From contig JARIGY010000060.1 in NCBI GenBank assembly GCA_029288535.1, positions 1 to 19,022 on the forward strand: 19,022 nucleotides of DNA. Reading direction: 5' to 3'. The position numbers and the translations under genes were made by a program. The stretch comes from Candidatus Tayloriibacteriota bacterium (GTDB lineage: Bacteria; Patescibacteriota; Minisyncoccia; Phycocordibacterales; JAKAEA01). Position 1 is the first letter of the stretch. Each line of letters begins with the position of its first letter. The notes under the pieces were generated by a model. It searched no databases. It saw only the letters and a program-made list of their open reading frames with translations, and was not told the DNA's origin. Positions 1 to 7,058 of the stretch are shown in pieces.

Positions 1-23
1 TCGGAGATGTGTATAAGAGACAG
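1..23 (+). other. Sequencing adapter remnant (Nextera/Tn5 mosaic end)
   Basis: The first 23 bases match the 3' end of the Illumina Nextera read-2 transposase adapter, and the last 19 are the Tn5 mosaic end. This is library-derived sequence left at the contig end, not genomic DNA. Confidence 0.96.
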
Positions 24-162
24 GTATTCACCCATCGCACAACCAGCATAGGGGGCAATATATTGCATAGCAGCTGGATCAGATGCCGTTGCTGCCACAA
101 TAATCGTATGTTTTAACGCATTATTTTCTTCTAATTTACGAACCACTGAAGCAATCGAAGAC
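24..162 (-). CDS. atpA: Foreign fragment of ATP synthase F1 alpha subunit, part of a chimera
   Basis: Read on the minus strand, this stretch encodes an internal piece of F1 ATPase alpha without start or stop. Recognisable segments are [24 protein letters not shown] and the very conserved [11 protein letters not shown]. Homology stops near base 162, where the expected GQK-type residues upstream of SSIAS are replaced by unrelated codons and sequence belonging to pgeF on the opposite strand takes over. The wording of the peptide resembles proteobacterial AtpA. Because it lies between an adapter and an abrupt junction, I read it as a chimeric library insert joined to this contig. It is not evidence for an atp operon here. 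Confidence 0.85.
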
Positions 163-180
163 GGGATCTGGCGGCCGGGG

Positions 181-930
181 ATATTTAAGAAATTTCCTGA
201 GGTCAGGTATGGCGGTGCAACGAAACTTTTCTTGCCGGACGAGCGCAGGAACGACCAGGAATTATTTTTCAGGAAACTTGTGCAAAAGATAGCGCCGGAA
301 GCGCTTTCGGAAAATCTGATCCGGGCTCGGCTGGTTCACGGTAATAGTATATTAACCATAGACGAAGCATTTTTAAAGCTTGATCAGGACGCGCGCAAAG
401 AAAGAATAAAAAACACCGACGGATTGATAACGAATGTTTCAAATACCGCGCTCTCCGTAACCGCTGCCGACTGCACGGCGGTGGCGCTTTACGACCCGGA
501 GCATGGAGCGATCATTTTGCTGCATGCCGGCTGGCGCGGCACGGCGGGCGGTATCGTCAAATCAGGCATGGAAAAAATGCAGAAAGAATATGGCACAAAC
601 CCGGAACATGTTCTAGCTTCAATTGGTCCGTCTATTTCCGCGGGCGATTACGAAGTCGATACGCTTGTCTACAAAAAGTTCGCCGAAGTTTATATTCAAA
701 AAGATCTGGATTTATTTTTTACATTAAAAACTAATGATAAATATTATCTGAACGTACCGCTTGCGATCAGGCTTCAGCTGATTCATTCTGGTATCTCTGA
801 AAATAATATAGAAGTGTCTGATTTCAGCACCAGTAAAAATACCGACCTTTTTCCCTCGGCCCGGCTTGCCGGCGGTGTCGCCAATGTCGACCCGAGTGTT
901 TTTGTCATGAGCATAAGTGCAAAGAACTAA
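181..930 (+). CDS. pgeF: Polyphenol oxidase / PgeF (YfiH, DUF152) family protein, 5'-truncated
   Basis: This belongs to the multicopper-oxidase-like PgeF/YfiH family. Members bind a metal ion and have been shown to act as purine nucleoside phosphorylase/adenosine deaminase-type enzymes (FAMIN-like), and to affect peptidoglycan fidelity. The visible signatures are the metal-ligand positions: His in RLVHGNS, Cys in AADCTAV and His in LLHAGWRG, followed by [14 protein letters not shown]. The frame is open through the chimeric junction. Family-like sequence ([11 protein letters not shown]) begins near base 181, upstream of the first plausible internal TTG start at 232, so the true N-terminus is lost in the artefact. 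The C-terminus is complete, ending at TAA. The Cys usual after IGP is Ser here. The family call is firm; the substrate is not known. Confidence 0.85.
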   Translation: MFKKFPEVRYGGATKLFLPDERRNDQELFFRKLVQKIAPEALSENLIRARLVHGNSILTIDEAFLKLDQDARKERIKNTDGLITNVSNTALSVTAADCTAVALYDPEHGAIILLHAGWRGTAGGIVKSGMEKMQKEYGTNPEHVLASIGPSISAGDYEVDTLVYKKFAEVYIQKDLDLFFTLKTNDKYYLNVPLAIRLQLIHSGISENNIEVSDFSTSKNTDLFPSARLAGGVANVDPSVFVMSISAKN

Positions 931-963
931 TTGCATTTATTGTCCAGCATGGTTTCGGACTTC

Positions 964-972
964 TGCTATACT
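964..972 (+). promoter_or_regulatory. Extended -10 promoter element (TGcTATACT)
   Basis: An extended -10 box ends six bases before the ATG at 979, so transcription would begin at or next to the start codon (a leaderless mRNA). No Shine-Dalgarno site is present. The same nonamer and spacing recur before ruvX. Confidence 0.6.
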
Positions 973-978
973 TTGAAC

Positions 979-1351
979 ATGAAAATTGTTTTAACCGGCG
1001 ACCCGAGCGTGCGGAAGACAACGGTGATAGGACTTGGAAGACAAAGCGGTTGGAGATATTATTTTCCATGATCGCGGAATCGTAGACGGGTATGCGTACT
1101 GCAGGATCTGCGGCGTTCCCGCGCCCCAGCCCATACTCGACAATGCCCGAAACAGATATGACAAAATATTTTTCCTGGAGACGCTCAATATGTATGTCGA
1201 GGACGGTGTCCGTTCGCGGACATTGGAAGATGCGGGGAAAATACATGCTGAAATAAAAGAAGCATATCTGCAATTCGGCTATGAGCCCATAACCATACCG
1301 GTGCTTCCTCCCGAACAGCGGGTTGATTTCATACTGAATCTTATCAGGTAA
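979..1351 (+). pseudogene. Broken P-loop NTPase of the AAA_28 type (internal deletion and frameshift)
   Basis: A start at 979 gives a typical N-terminal beta strand and a degenerate Walker A (TGDPSVRKTT, where the family has GxxxSGKTT), but this frame stops at 1069-1071. From about 1034 a second frame, shifted by one base, continues the family: LEDKAVGDIIFHDRG, then YDKIFFLE, and a C-terminal helix RVDFILNLI. In intact members roughly 50 residues separate the Walker A motif from the FFDRG motif; here they are almost adjacent. I infer a deletion of about 150 bp, not a multiple of three, near base 1033, plus loss of the Walker A glycine. The promoter still looks intact. The alternative is a consensus error, but that would not explain the missing segment or the altered P-loop. 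Confidence 0.75.
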
Positions 1352-1364
1352 CGAGCGATGTCAT

Positions 1365-1392
1365 TTGCCTTTTTCCTTATATCGCATAGTAT
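1365..1392 (+). promoter_or_regulatory. Probable promoter of pyrD-pyrC
   Basis: TTGCCT and TAGTAT are separated by 16 bases. The predicted start leaves a leader of about 40 nt ending in a Shine-Dalgarno site (AAGGAAG, 1426-1432) before the pyrD ATG. Moderate match only. Confidence 0.45.
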
Positions 1393-1438
1393 CTAGCAAG
1401 AACTGAACATTCACCATTTTACCGGAAGGAAGTGTCTC

Positions 1439-2380
1439 ATGGTCAAGTTTTCAAACGGCCACTGTTTCGATTACATGGTGGCAAGCGGCGCGCTCGGTTT
1501 CGCTGGGAAAGGCTGGTTTTGGGAACGGCCGCTCGTGTGGCTCGGACTCATCAAACCCCGGCTTTTTACGGTCGTCACCAAGACGCTATCGGTGGATCCG
1601 ATACCCGGCAATCTCAACTGGCTGAACCCGTTTACGTGGGTGCCATGGAGTCCGTGGTCCTGCGTCCGCTTTATCAAAGGCGGCGCCGTCAACAAAGTCG
1701 GGCTTACTAACCCCGGCTTTCACTGGTGGTGCAGGAAGATCGGTCCGAAGGTCGACCACAAAAAGCTCGCGCTTGTCGCGTCCATTTTTGGAACCAAACC
1801 CGAGCTTGTCTTCATGGCAAGTTGCCTCAACAAGTTCGATCTGGTAGGTATCGAGGTGAATCCATCCTGTCCGAATACCGGCCATGGGTTCGATGCCGTT
1901 GAAAGCATTGTAGACAGTGTCAAAGCTGTCTGCGAAGTTTCAAAGCATCCTGTCATCATCAAGCTTTCGGTCGCTCAGGATTATTGCGAGATTGTGCGGC
2001 AGCTCGAAGGATATGCCGAAGCGGTCTCGCTCAACAGCGTGCCGTTCGAATTGGCTTTCAAAGCATCGAACGGACAGCTTCGTGAAAGCTCGCCGCTCTC
2101 GCGCTTGGAGAAAAGAGTTGGAGGTGGCGGAGGCGGTGTTTCCGGCAAGCCAGCACAGAAGCTCAACTGGCTGGCGGTCCATCAGCTTGCGGTTCATGTT
2201 CATGCAATGCCTGTCATTGCTCCAAGCATCATGCGTTTTGATGACTTGGCTCATGTCCGAAAAATCGGTGCCGGAGCAGTGAGCTTCGGCGCGATCCATT
2301 TGCGGACACCATGGAAACCGACCGCTATTGTCGAGCAGGATATGGCTTTCGAAGAAGAGTCTGCCCGAATCGGCTGGTAA
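1439..2380 (+). CDS. pyrD: Dihydroorotate dehydrogenase (class 1-like)
   Basis: This enzyme oxidises dihydroorotate to orotate with FMN in pyrimidine synthesis. The TIM-barrel signatures appear in order: ASGALGFAGKG near residue 15, TVVTKTLS with the FMN/substrate lysine near K48, NKVGLTNPGF near 85-94, NPSCPNTGHG with Cys144 as the probable catalytic base, VIIKLS near K175, SLNSVPFE, a Gly-rich GGGGGGVSGKP FMN-phosphate loop, and the C-terminal GAGAVSFGAIHLRTP. Cys rather than Ser at the catalytic position indicates a class 1 enzyme. Length (313 aa) is normal. No N-terminal membrane helix of the class 2 type is seen. The start is fixed by AAGGAAG six bases upstream. pyrC follows after 24 bp, so the two are probably one operon catalysing consecutive steps. 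No pyrK-like subunit is visible, so the electron acceptor is open. Confidence 0.92.
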   Translation: MVKFSNGHCFDYMVASGALGFAGKGWFWERPLVWLGLIKPRLFTVVTKTLSVDPIPGNLNWLNPFTWVPWSPWSCVRFIKGGAVNKVGLTNPGFHWWCRKIGPKVDHKKLALVASIFGTKPELVFMASCLNKFDLVGIEVNPSCPNTGHGFDAVESIVDSVKAVCEVSKHPVIIKLSVAQDYCEIVRQLEGYAEAVSLNSVPFELAFKASNGQLRESSPLSRLEKRVGGGGGGVSGKPAQKLNWLAVHQLAVHVHAMPVIAPSIMRFDDLAHVRKIGAGAVSFGAIHLRTPWKPTAIVEQDMAFEEESARIGW

Positions 2381-2404
2381 CCCAGCAAGAAAGGAGATCT
2401 GGCT

Positions 2405-3463
2405 ATGGAAACTGAATTTTCCGAAGGTGTCGAAGTCGACGCCTTGGCTAACGTTCACAGTCATTTACGGGAAGGTGATGTCGTCGGTCCGCTCATTGAG
2501 AGAGCGATCGAAGGCGGAGCCGACGTGCTTCTGCCGATGCCGAACACAAACAAAGGCCTGACTTCGCCTGAAGAGGTGATGGAATACTGCAGGATGGTAC
2601 AGAGTTTGGTGCCGGAAGGCGCGGAGATGCAGGTCATCCCGACCATGATGGTGACCGAACAGACTACGTTCGGTGATATTGATGACATGGCTGATGCGGG
2701 AATCAAAGATGTCAAAGTCTACCCGCTCAACCGCACGACCAAGTCGCACAACGGCGTGCGTCATTATGGCAAGCTGCTGAATGGCGTCTTGAAACGGTGC
2801 GGCAGGCGGAAAGTGAAGATTCACTTCCATCCCGAACACCCGTCGATGACTTTCAGCAACCGGGATGCGGAATTCGCTTTTTTGGCGATCGCTGACATGG
2901 CTCTGAATGAAACCGAAACGGTTGTCATTTGGGAACACGGCACCGACAGCCGCTGTATTCCTCATTGGAAAGACATGGCGATGAGTGGCAGGTTCCATGT
3001 GACCCTGACCGCCCATCATCTGGCGAGCAATGAAGATGCGACGTTCGGCGATGTCCGAGCGGTGTGCAAACCGCCGATCAAAACCGAACAGGACCGGCTT
3101 GACCTCATCCGTTTTGTCGAAGAAGACAACGAATGGGTTATGGCCGGACCCGACGATGCGCCGCATGATGTTAATGCTAAGCATGTCCATGAAGGCAAGT
3201 GCGCATGCGGCGCGTACACTTCGCCATTCCTGCTTCCGCTTTACGCGCATGCTTTGGAAATCATGCTTGAAACCGAAGCGGGCATTGCGGGATTCGTAAA
3301 TTTCACGAGCCGCAATGCCCGCAGGTTCCATGGTCTTCCGGGAGCTTCGAGGAAGATAAGGCTTGTGCGGAAGCCGTTCATGATCCCGAATTCGTATGCC
3401 GTCGGCCCGTGGACAGTCGAGCCATTCTGGGCAAACACGATGATCGACTGGAAGATCGCTTAG
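2405..3463 (+). CDS. pyrC: Dihydroorotase (E. coli PyrC-like, amidohydrolase)
   Basis: This enzyme cyclises N-carbamoyl-aspartate to dihydroorotate using a binuclear zinc site. Metal and substrate residues can be placed: H18 and H20 in VHSHLREGD with R22, the probable carbamylated lysine K104 in DVKVYP, His in HFHPEHP, His in WEHGTD, the TAHHL segment, and the catalytic Asp in GPDDAPH. The C-terminal CGAYTSPFLLPLYAHALE matches the long PyrC form, and 352 aa is the usual length. Translation starts behind a strong site (AAGGAGAT, 2391-2398) six bases before ATG. It is the second gene of a pyrD-pyrC pair and is followed directly by a rho-independent terminator. Function is assigned with high confidence. 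Confidence 0.93.
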   Translation: METEFSEGVEVDALANVHSHLREGDVVGPLIERAIEGGADVLLPMPNTNKGLTSPEEVMEYCRMVQSLVPEGAEMQVIPTMMVTEQTTFGDIDDMADAGIKDVKVYPLNRTTKSHNGVRHYGKLLNGVLKRCGRRKVKIHFHPEHPSMTFSNRDAEFAFLAIADMALNETETVVIWEHGTDSRCIPHWKDMAMSGRFHVTLTAHHLASNEDATFGDVRAVCKPPIKTEQDRLDLIRFVEEDNEWVMAGPDDAPHDVNAKHVHEGKCACGAYTSPFLLPLYAHALEIMLETEAGIAGFVNFTSRNARRFHGLPGASRKIRLVRKPFMIPNSYAVGPWTVEPFWANTMIDWKIA

Positions 3464-3469
3464 GCATAT

Positions 3470-3505
3470 ACCCCGCCTGCTCACCGCAGACGGGGTTTTA
3501 TTTTT
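3470..3505 (+). terminator. Rho-independent terminator of pyrD-pyrC
   Basis: ACCCCG-CTGC pairs with GCAG-CGGGGT around a short loop, followed by TTTTATTTTT. It starts seven bases after the pyrC stop and ends just before the ruvX -10 box. Confidence 0.9.
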
Positions 3506-3507
3506 AA

Positions 3508-3516
3508 TGCTATACT
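3508..3516 (+). promoter_or_regulatory. Extended -10 promoter of ruvX (TGcTATACT)
   Basis: The nonamer is identical to the one at 964-972 and again ends six bases before the ATG. The position expected for -35 lies inside the preceding terminator and shows no match, so the extended -10 probably does the work. A leaderless transcript is predicted. Confidence 0.6.
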
Positions 3517-3522
3517 TTCGCC

Positions 3523-3909
3523 ATGCGATACATGGGCATAGATTTCGGCACGAAGCGGGTAGGGGTGGCAGTCTCGGATTCCGAGAATAAATTCGCCATA
3601 CCTCATTCCGTTGTCGGCAATACCAAAAGCCTCATGGATGATCTCAATACTGTAATGTGCGAGAACGATGTCGAGGTTGTCATCCTTGGCGAGTCGAAGG
3701 ATTTCAAAGGCAATGATAATATCGTCATGAAAAAGATCCGGGCTTTCAAAGAAGAGGTGGAAAATAATCTGCACAAGAGAGTGATTTTCGAGCCGGAATT
3801 CCTGACGTCGCATCAGGCGGAAAGCATCCAGGGCAAGCACGACCTGCTCGACGCGTCCGCCGCGGCATTGATTTTACAGAGTTATTTGGATAGATTGAAT
3901 GCATTATGA
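3523..3909 (+). CDS. ruvX: RuvX/YqgF-type RNase H-fold nuclease (putative pre-16S rRNA / Holliday junction nuclease)
   Basis: This small RNase H-fold protein belongs to the YqgF/RuvX family, which is implicated in 16S rRNA 5'-end maturation and formerly annotated as a Holliday junction resolvase. Evidence is the N-terminal MGIDFGTKRVGVAVSD, with the first catalytic Asp near residue 6, the central VVILGESKD strand carrying the acidic residue, and the C-terminal LLDASAAALILQSYLDR with the last Asp. The length of 128 aa is normal. The central motif differs from the usual GLP.N.DG form, as in other divergent members that I associate with Candidate Phyla Radiation genomes. It overlaps the next gene by four bases (ATGA), indicating translational coupling. 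No Shine-Dalgarno site is seen. Confidence 0.85.
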   Translation: MRYMGIDFGTKRVGVAVSDSENKFAIPHSVVGNTKSLMDDLNTVMCENDVEVVILGESKDFKGNDNIVMKKIRAFKEEVENNLHKRVIFEPEFLTSHQAESIQGKHDLLDASAAALILQSYLDRLNAL

Positions 3910-4232
3910 TCAATTACGACGAATTTGCGAAAGTGGAAATAAAGGTGGGGAAAATAGTGAGTGCGGAAAAGATCCCCGATACCGACAAGCTCTTGAAGCT
4001 CATGGTTGATTTTGCCGAAGAGGCGCCGCGCCAGATCGTTTCAGGTATCGCCATGCATTTTCCCGACCCGCAGGTTTTGGTGGGCAAGAAGGCGATGTTC
4101 GTCACCAACCTGGAGCCGCGCACGATCAAAGGCCATGAGAGCAATGGCATGCTTTTTGCGGTTTCGTCCGAAAGCGCTTTTTCGCTTCTCGAACCTTCCG
4201 GAGATATCCCCGTCGGCACCAAAGCAAAATAA
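3906..4232 (+). CDS. Stand-alone tRNA-binding OB-fold protein (Trbp111 / MetRS C-terminal-domain-like)
   Basis: At 108 aa this is a single tRNA-binding domain, the module found at the C-terminus of methionyl-tRNA synthetase, in Trbp111 and in CsaA. Visible signatures are VEIKVGKI at the start, DTDKLLKLMVDF, PRQIVSGIA near the middle, MFVTNLEPRTIKGHESNGMLFA, and a short C-terminal tail GDIPVGTK. Such proteins dimerise and bind the outer corner of tRNA, assisting synthetases. It starts within the stop codon of ruvX, so the pair is an operon of RNA-related functions. It could support a separately encoded MetRS lacking this domain, but that gene is not in the window. Domain call firm, role inferred. 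Confidence 0.85.
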   Translation: MINYDEFAKVEIKVGKIVSAEKIPDTDKLLKLMVDFAEEAPRQIVSGIAMHFPDPQVLVGKKAMFVTNLEPRTIKGHESNGMLFAVSSESAFSLLEPSGDIPVGTKAK

Positions 4233-4242
4233 AAGAGTGTAG

Positions 4243-4248
4243 TATACT
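4243..4248 (+). promoter_or_regulatory. -10 box of the pil operon (TATACT)
   Basis: TATACT lies eight bases before the pilM ATG. GAAAGGGA between them abuts the ATG and is too close to serve as a normal ribosome binding site. A leader of zero to two bases is predicted. Confidence 0.5.
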
Positions 4249-4256
4249 GAAAGGGA

Positions 4257-5330
4257 ATGAAGACGCATCGAACATCATTTCCGGATCTTTTTCCCGCACC
4301 GCATTTCCTCGAGATGCCGTATGTGGGTCTGGATATTTCGGATCAGGTGATCCGTTTTGTCGAACTCAAGCGGGTCGGCGCCCAGTTTCAGCTTGGCCGA
4401 TACGGCAAGGAGCCGCTGCCAAAGGATGTCATCGAAGAGGGGTACGTGAAAGATAAAGTGCAATTTGCGGAAATCCTTACGCGCATCCAGCAAAAATACA
4501 ATCTCGATTTCATCAAGGCATCATTGCCCGAAGAAAAATCATATCTTTTCAAAATCGATCTGCCGATGATGCCGGAAGCCGATATCCGCGGCGCATTACA
4601 GTTTAAAATCGAGGAGAACGTGCCTATTTCCCTCGCAGACGCAATCTACGATTATCGCATTCTCAAAAACCCCGAGCCCGGCGACAAGACTCTCAAGGTG
4701 AGCGTTACTGTCGTGCATACCAAGATGGTCCAAAGCTATCTCGACGCATTCAAAACGGCCGGCCTTACCGCGATCGAGCTGCAGGTGGAGTCGCAGGCGT
4801 TTTCCCACGCCGCGATTCCGCATGATGCCGACGAAACGTACATCCTCATTTCGATGCGCGAGAACCGCACGGTGCTTGCCATCGTTTCGCAGCAGGAAGT
4901 CCAATTCACTTCTACGCTTGCGATCGGCGGAGACACGATCGCTTCGTCCATCGGCAAGAACCTAAATGTTGACGCGGCCGAAGTGGAAAAGATCCGCGAA
5001 GGCAAAGAAGTCCGCCAAAGCAATGAAATGTTCCTTTCACTCGTGAACGCGGCTTCGGCCCTTCGGGATGAAGTCCAGAAACTCCTGGCCTATTGGGACA
5101 ATCACAGCCAGGAGCACGGACTCAACCGCACCATCGAAAAAATAATCATTTCCGGTTCCGATGCCATGCTCGGCCTGGACGATTACCTCAGCCGTTCGCT
5201 CGACATGAAGGCGGCGCTTGCCGATCCGTGGGTCAATGTTCTCAGCATTAAGAATTATATTCCGCCGCTTACCTTGCGCGAAGCATTGGATTACTTGCCT
5301 GCGCTCGGCCTGGCACTGCCTTATGATTAA
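4257..5330 (+). CDS. pilM: Type IV pilus assembly protein PilM (actin-like ATPase)
   Basis: PilM is a cytoplasmic FtsA/actin-like protein that binds the N-terminal tail of PilN and links the pilus inner-membrane platform to the motor. The evidence is the ATPase-fold start VGLDISDQVIRFVELKR near residue 22, EEGYVKDK, ASLPEEKSYLFKIDLPMM, the second-lobe phosphate region, IGGDTIASSIGKNL near 225, and IIISGSDAMLGLDDYL near 290-310. Length is 357 aa, typical of PilM. A 20-residue N-terminal extension before the first beta strand leaves some doubt between the ATG at 4257 and an internal ATG (4314, MPYVG). It overlaps pilN by eight bases, and the operon order pilM-pilN-pilO supports the call. Confidence 0.9.
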   Translation: MKTHRTSFPDLFPAPHFLEMPYVGLDISDQVIRFVELKRVGAQFQLGRYGKEPLPKDVIEEGYVKDKVQFAEILTRIQQKYNLDFIKASLPEEKSYLFKIDLPMMPEADIRGALQFKIEENVPISLADAIYDYRILKNPEPGDKTLKVSVTVVHTKMVQSYLDAFKTAGLTAIELQVESQAFSHAAIPHDADETYILISMRENRTVLAIVSQQEVQFTSTLAIGGDTIASSIGKNLNVDAAEVEKIREGKEVRQSNEMFLSLVNAASALRDEVQKLLAYWDNHSQEHGLNRTIEKIIISGSDAMLGLDDYLSRSLDMKAALADPWVNVLSIKNYIPPLTLREALDYLPALGLALPYD

Positions 5331-5853
5331 CCTACTTCCGCCAAATGAAAAAAGGGAGCTCGACCGCGAATACCGCCTTCGCCGCGTGGCTCTGGCGCTC
5401 TCGGCTGCGATCGGGCTTGTTGCGGCAGCGCTTATCATGATGGCTCCGATCTATATCACCACGGCATTCAAAAGCCGGACGATCAACGCCGGCATTGCTT
5501 CCGCCGTAGCCAAAGACGCTTCCGACGAGCTGCAGTATAAAAAGCAGATCGACGAAGCGAAGTTCTTATTGAAGCTGCTTAAGCCGCAGGATCAGGGGGA
5601 AACAGCATCCGCCATCATCGCCATGCTGACGGCAGACAAGACAAGCGAGATTAAAATCACTTCGATTTCATATACGCAAAACGCGCCGGGAGCAACGGTA
5701 GTGGTGCAGGGAATGGCAAAGACCCGCGAAGATTTGTCGGCCTATACCACGACGCTCTCCCAGGAAAAAAGCATCAAAAACGTAGACGTGCCGGTCTCGA
5801 ACTTTACCAAGGATACCGATATTTCCTATACATTTACGATAACTGCCAACTGA
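5323..5853 (+). CDS. pilN: Type IV pilus inner-membrane protein PilN
   Basis: PilN is a bitopic membrane protein whose cytoplasmic N-terminal tail docks into PilM. The start at 5323 gives MINLLPPNEKREL, which is the conserved INLLP PilM-binding motif. An in-frame start further upstream exists but lies inside pilM and would bury that motif. One transmembrane helix follows at about residues 21-45, then a periplasm-side coiled-coil segment and a ferredoxin-like domain (ISYTQNAPGATVVVQGMA). At 176 aa it has the normal size. It overlaps pilM by eight bases and is followed immediately by pilO. Confidence 0.88.
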   Translation: MINLLPPNEKRELDREYRLRRVALALSAAIGLVAAALIMMAPIYITTAFKSRTINAGIASAVAKDASDELQYKKQIDEAKFLLKLLKPQDQGETASAIIAMLTADKTSEIKITSISYTQNAPGATVVVQGMAKTREDLSAYTTTLSQEKSIKNVDVPVSNFTKDTDISYTFTITAN

Positions 5854-5854
5854 T

Positions 5855-6412
5855 ATGAAATCCCGCACCCGCACACTTTGCATCACGCTTTCCATCGTCC
5901 TTCTCGCCGGGCTGCTCGGCTGCGTCGGTTTCTGGCTGCTCATACGGCACAGCGTCAACGCCGTATATGCGTTTGAAAATGCTGCCAAAGAACAATCGGC
6001 GCAACACGAAGACAGTGTCGCTCTCAAGGCGCTTCTCTCCGGCGTAGGTCCCGACCTCGACACGCTCAAAACGCGGGTTGTGGATGCAAATGGTACGGTG
6101 CCTTTCATCAATTCCATCGAGGCGCTGGCCCGTCAGGCCGGAGCGAAAGTCAATATAGACAGTGTCAGCGTCGGGCCTGCCTCTGCGGAAGGCGACAGCT
6201 TCGAGCAGCTTAACCTTGCGGTTTCAACCCAGGGTTCATGGAGCCAGGTCGGCACGTTTCTGGCGATGATCGAATCATTGCCATACAAGGTTGAAATCCC
6301 GTCAGTATCGCTTACCCAAGGCGCATTTTCAGAAGCTCAGGGCAGTACGACAAGCAAGACGGTGATCCAATGGAAGGGTTCATATACGCTCAGCGTCCTT
6401 AAAAACAAATAA
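5855..6412 (+). CDS. pilO: Type IV pilus inner-membrane protein PilO-like
   Basis: At 185 aa it has one N-terminal transmembrane helix (about residues 9-30, rich in L, V, G), a helical linker, and a C-terminal alpha/beta domain with FINSIEALARQAGAKV and a VGTFLAMIESLPYKVEI helix typical of PilO. PilO pairs with PilN to form the platform connecting PilM to the outer structures. It begins one base after the pilN stop. Sequence identity to model PilO proteins is probably low; the assignment rests on topology and on its place after pilM-pilN. Confidence 0.8.
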   Translation: MKSRTRTLCITLSIVLLAGLLGCVGFWLLIRHSVNAVYAFENAAKEQSAQHEDSVALKALLSGVGPDLDTLKTRVVDANGTVPFINSIEALARQAGAKVNIDSVSVGPASAEGDSFEQLNLAVSTQGSWSQVGTFLAMIESLPYKVEIPSVSLTQGAFSEAQGSTTSKTVIQWKGSYTLSVLKNK

Positions 6413-6418
6413 ATTACC

Positions 6419-6748
6419 GTGAAATTTTTTACTTCAGGATCAATAGATTTCAAACATCTCTTTCACCGCAATACGGGCATGATCCGCCATGCGCCGCACC
6501 GCGACTGGCTTGTCATCATTGCGATTTTCGGCGCCGGGTTCGTCCTTGTCGTTTTGACCGGAATATACCTCTTCCGCGGCGTTTCAGACGGCGTATTGTT
6601 TGTGCCGAGTTCAACCGACAGTGTTGCGGTTCCGTCGTCCCTCGACCGCGCATCGCTTGTCAGCACCATGTCGTACTATACCGACAAGGCGGCCAAGCTC
6701 GAAACTCTCAAGTCATCGCCGCTCAACCTGATTGACCCGAGCATTTAA
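6419..6748 (+). CDS. Small single-pass membrane protein in the pil operon
   Basis: This 109-aa protein starts with GTG six bases after pilO. A basic, His-rich cytoplasmic segment (residues 1-28) precedes one transmembrane helix (about 30-52, VIIAIFGAGFVLVVLTGIYLF) and a Ser-rich extracytoplasmic tail ending in a short helix (YYTDKAAKLETLKSSP). I do not recognise a named family. Position suggests the slot taken by PilP in proteobacterial operons, but there is no lipobox and no PilP beta-domain, so it is better described as a pilus-operon accessory membrane protein. Its last codons contain the promoter of the downstream tRNA genes. Confidence 0.7.
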   Translation: MKFFTSGSIDFKHLFHRNTGMIRHAPHRDWLVIIAIFGAGFVLVVLTGIYLFRGVSDGVLFVPSSTDSVAVPSSLDRASLVSTMSYYTDKAAKLETLKSSPLNLIDPSI

Positions 6749-6760
6749 TGGCGCTATAGT
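6732..6760 (+). promoter_or_regulatory. Promoter of tRNA-Arg
   Basis: TTGACC and TATAGT are separated by 17 bases, ending 30 bases before the tRNA. The -35 element lies within the final codons of the preceding membrane-protein gene. Confidence 0.65.
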
Positions 6761-6790
6761 TCGACTTGCTCACCACGAGTAGTTTCGCAC

Positions 6791-6862
6791 GCCCCCGTAG
6801 TTCAATGGATAGAACAGCGGACTTCTAAGCCGTTAATGTAGGTTCGATTCCTACCAGGGGCA
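6791..6862 (+). tRNA. tRNA-Arg (TCT anticodon)
   Basis: The acceptor GCCCCCG pairs with CAGGGGC with one C-A mismatch at pair 6-67. The D arm has TTCAATGGATAGAA, the anticodon loop CTTCTAA gives TCT, and the T arm is GTAGG-TTCGATT-CCTAC. The 31-39 pair is A-G, so the anticodon stem is effectively four pairs. A single discriminator A follows and CCA is not encoded in full. Confidence 0.93.
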
Positions 6863-6894
6863 CCTTTGTAAGTAGCATTTTTCAAAAAATTCTG

Positions 6895-6900
6895 TATAGT
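6895..6900 (+). promoter_or_regulatory. -10 box upstream of tRNA-Val (TATAGT)
   Basis: TATAGT with TG directly before it ends ten bases before the tRNA. No convincing -35. Confidence 0.45.
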
Positions 6901-6909
6901 GTGGGATAC

Positions 6910-6982
6910 GGGCGATTAGCTCAGTTGGTAGAGCAATCCGTTTACACCGGAAAGGTCGCAGGTTCGAGTCCTGCATCGCCCA
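6910..6982 (+). tRNA. tRNA-Val (TAC anticodon)
   Basis: The acceptor GGGCGAT pairs perfectly with ATCGCCC. The D arm is AGCTCAGTTGGTAGAGC, the anticodon loop TTTACAC gives TAC, and the T arm is GCAGG-TTCGAGT-CCTGC. The discriminator is A and no CCA is encoded. Confidence 0.95.
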
Positions 6983-6994
6983 CACGATACAATC

Positions 6995-7022
6995 TTGCAC
7001 TATTTTGCCTTTTGAGTACTAT
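6995..7022 (+). promoter_or_regulatory. Probable promoter of the NADAR operon
   Basis: TTGCAC and TACTAT are separated by 16 bases, leaving a leader of about 30 nt. AGGAG at 7049-7053 sits five bases before the ATG. Confidence 0.5.
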
Positions 7023-7058
7023 AGCCGGAGAACCAGTAAACCTTAACCAGGAGCAGTC

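Noticed and set aside
24..162. atpA as part of a native atp operon
   Set aside because: Bounded by an adapter and an abrupt change of sequence identity and strand. No neighbouring atp genes.
2465..3484. 339-codon minus-strand open frame
   Set aside because: Fully antisense to pyrC, which has complete catalytic motifs and a ribosome binding site. The antisense product shows no recognisable domain.
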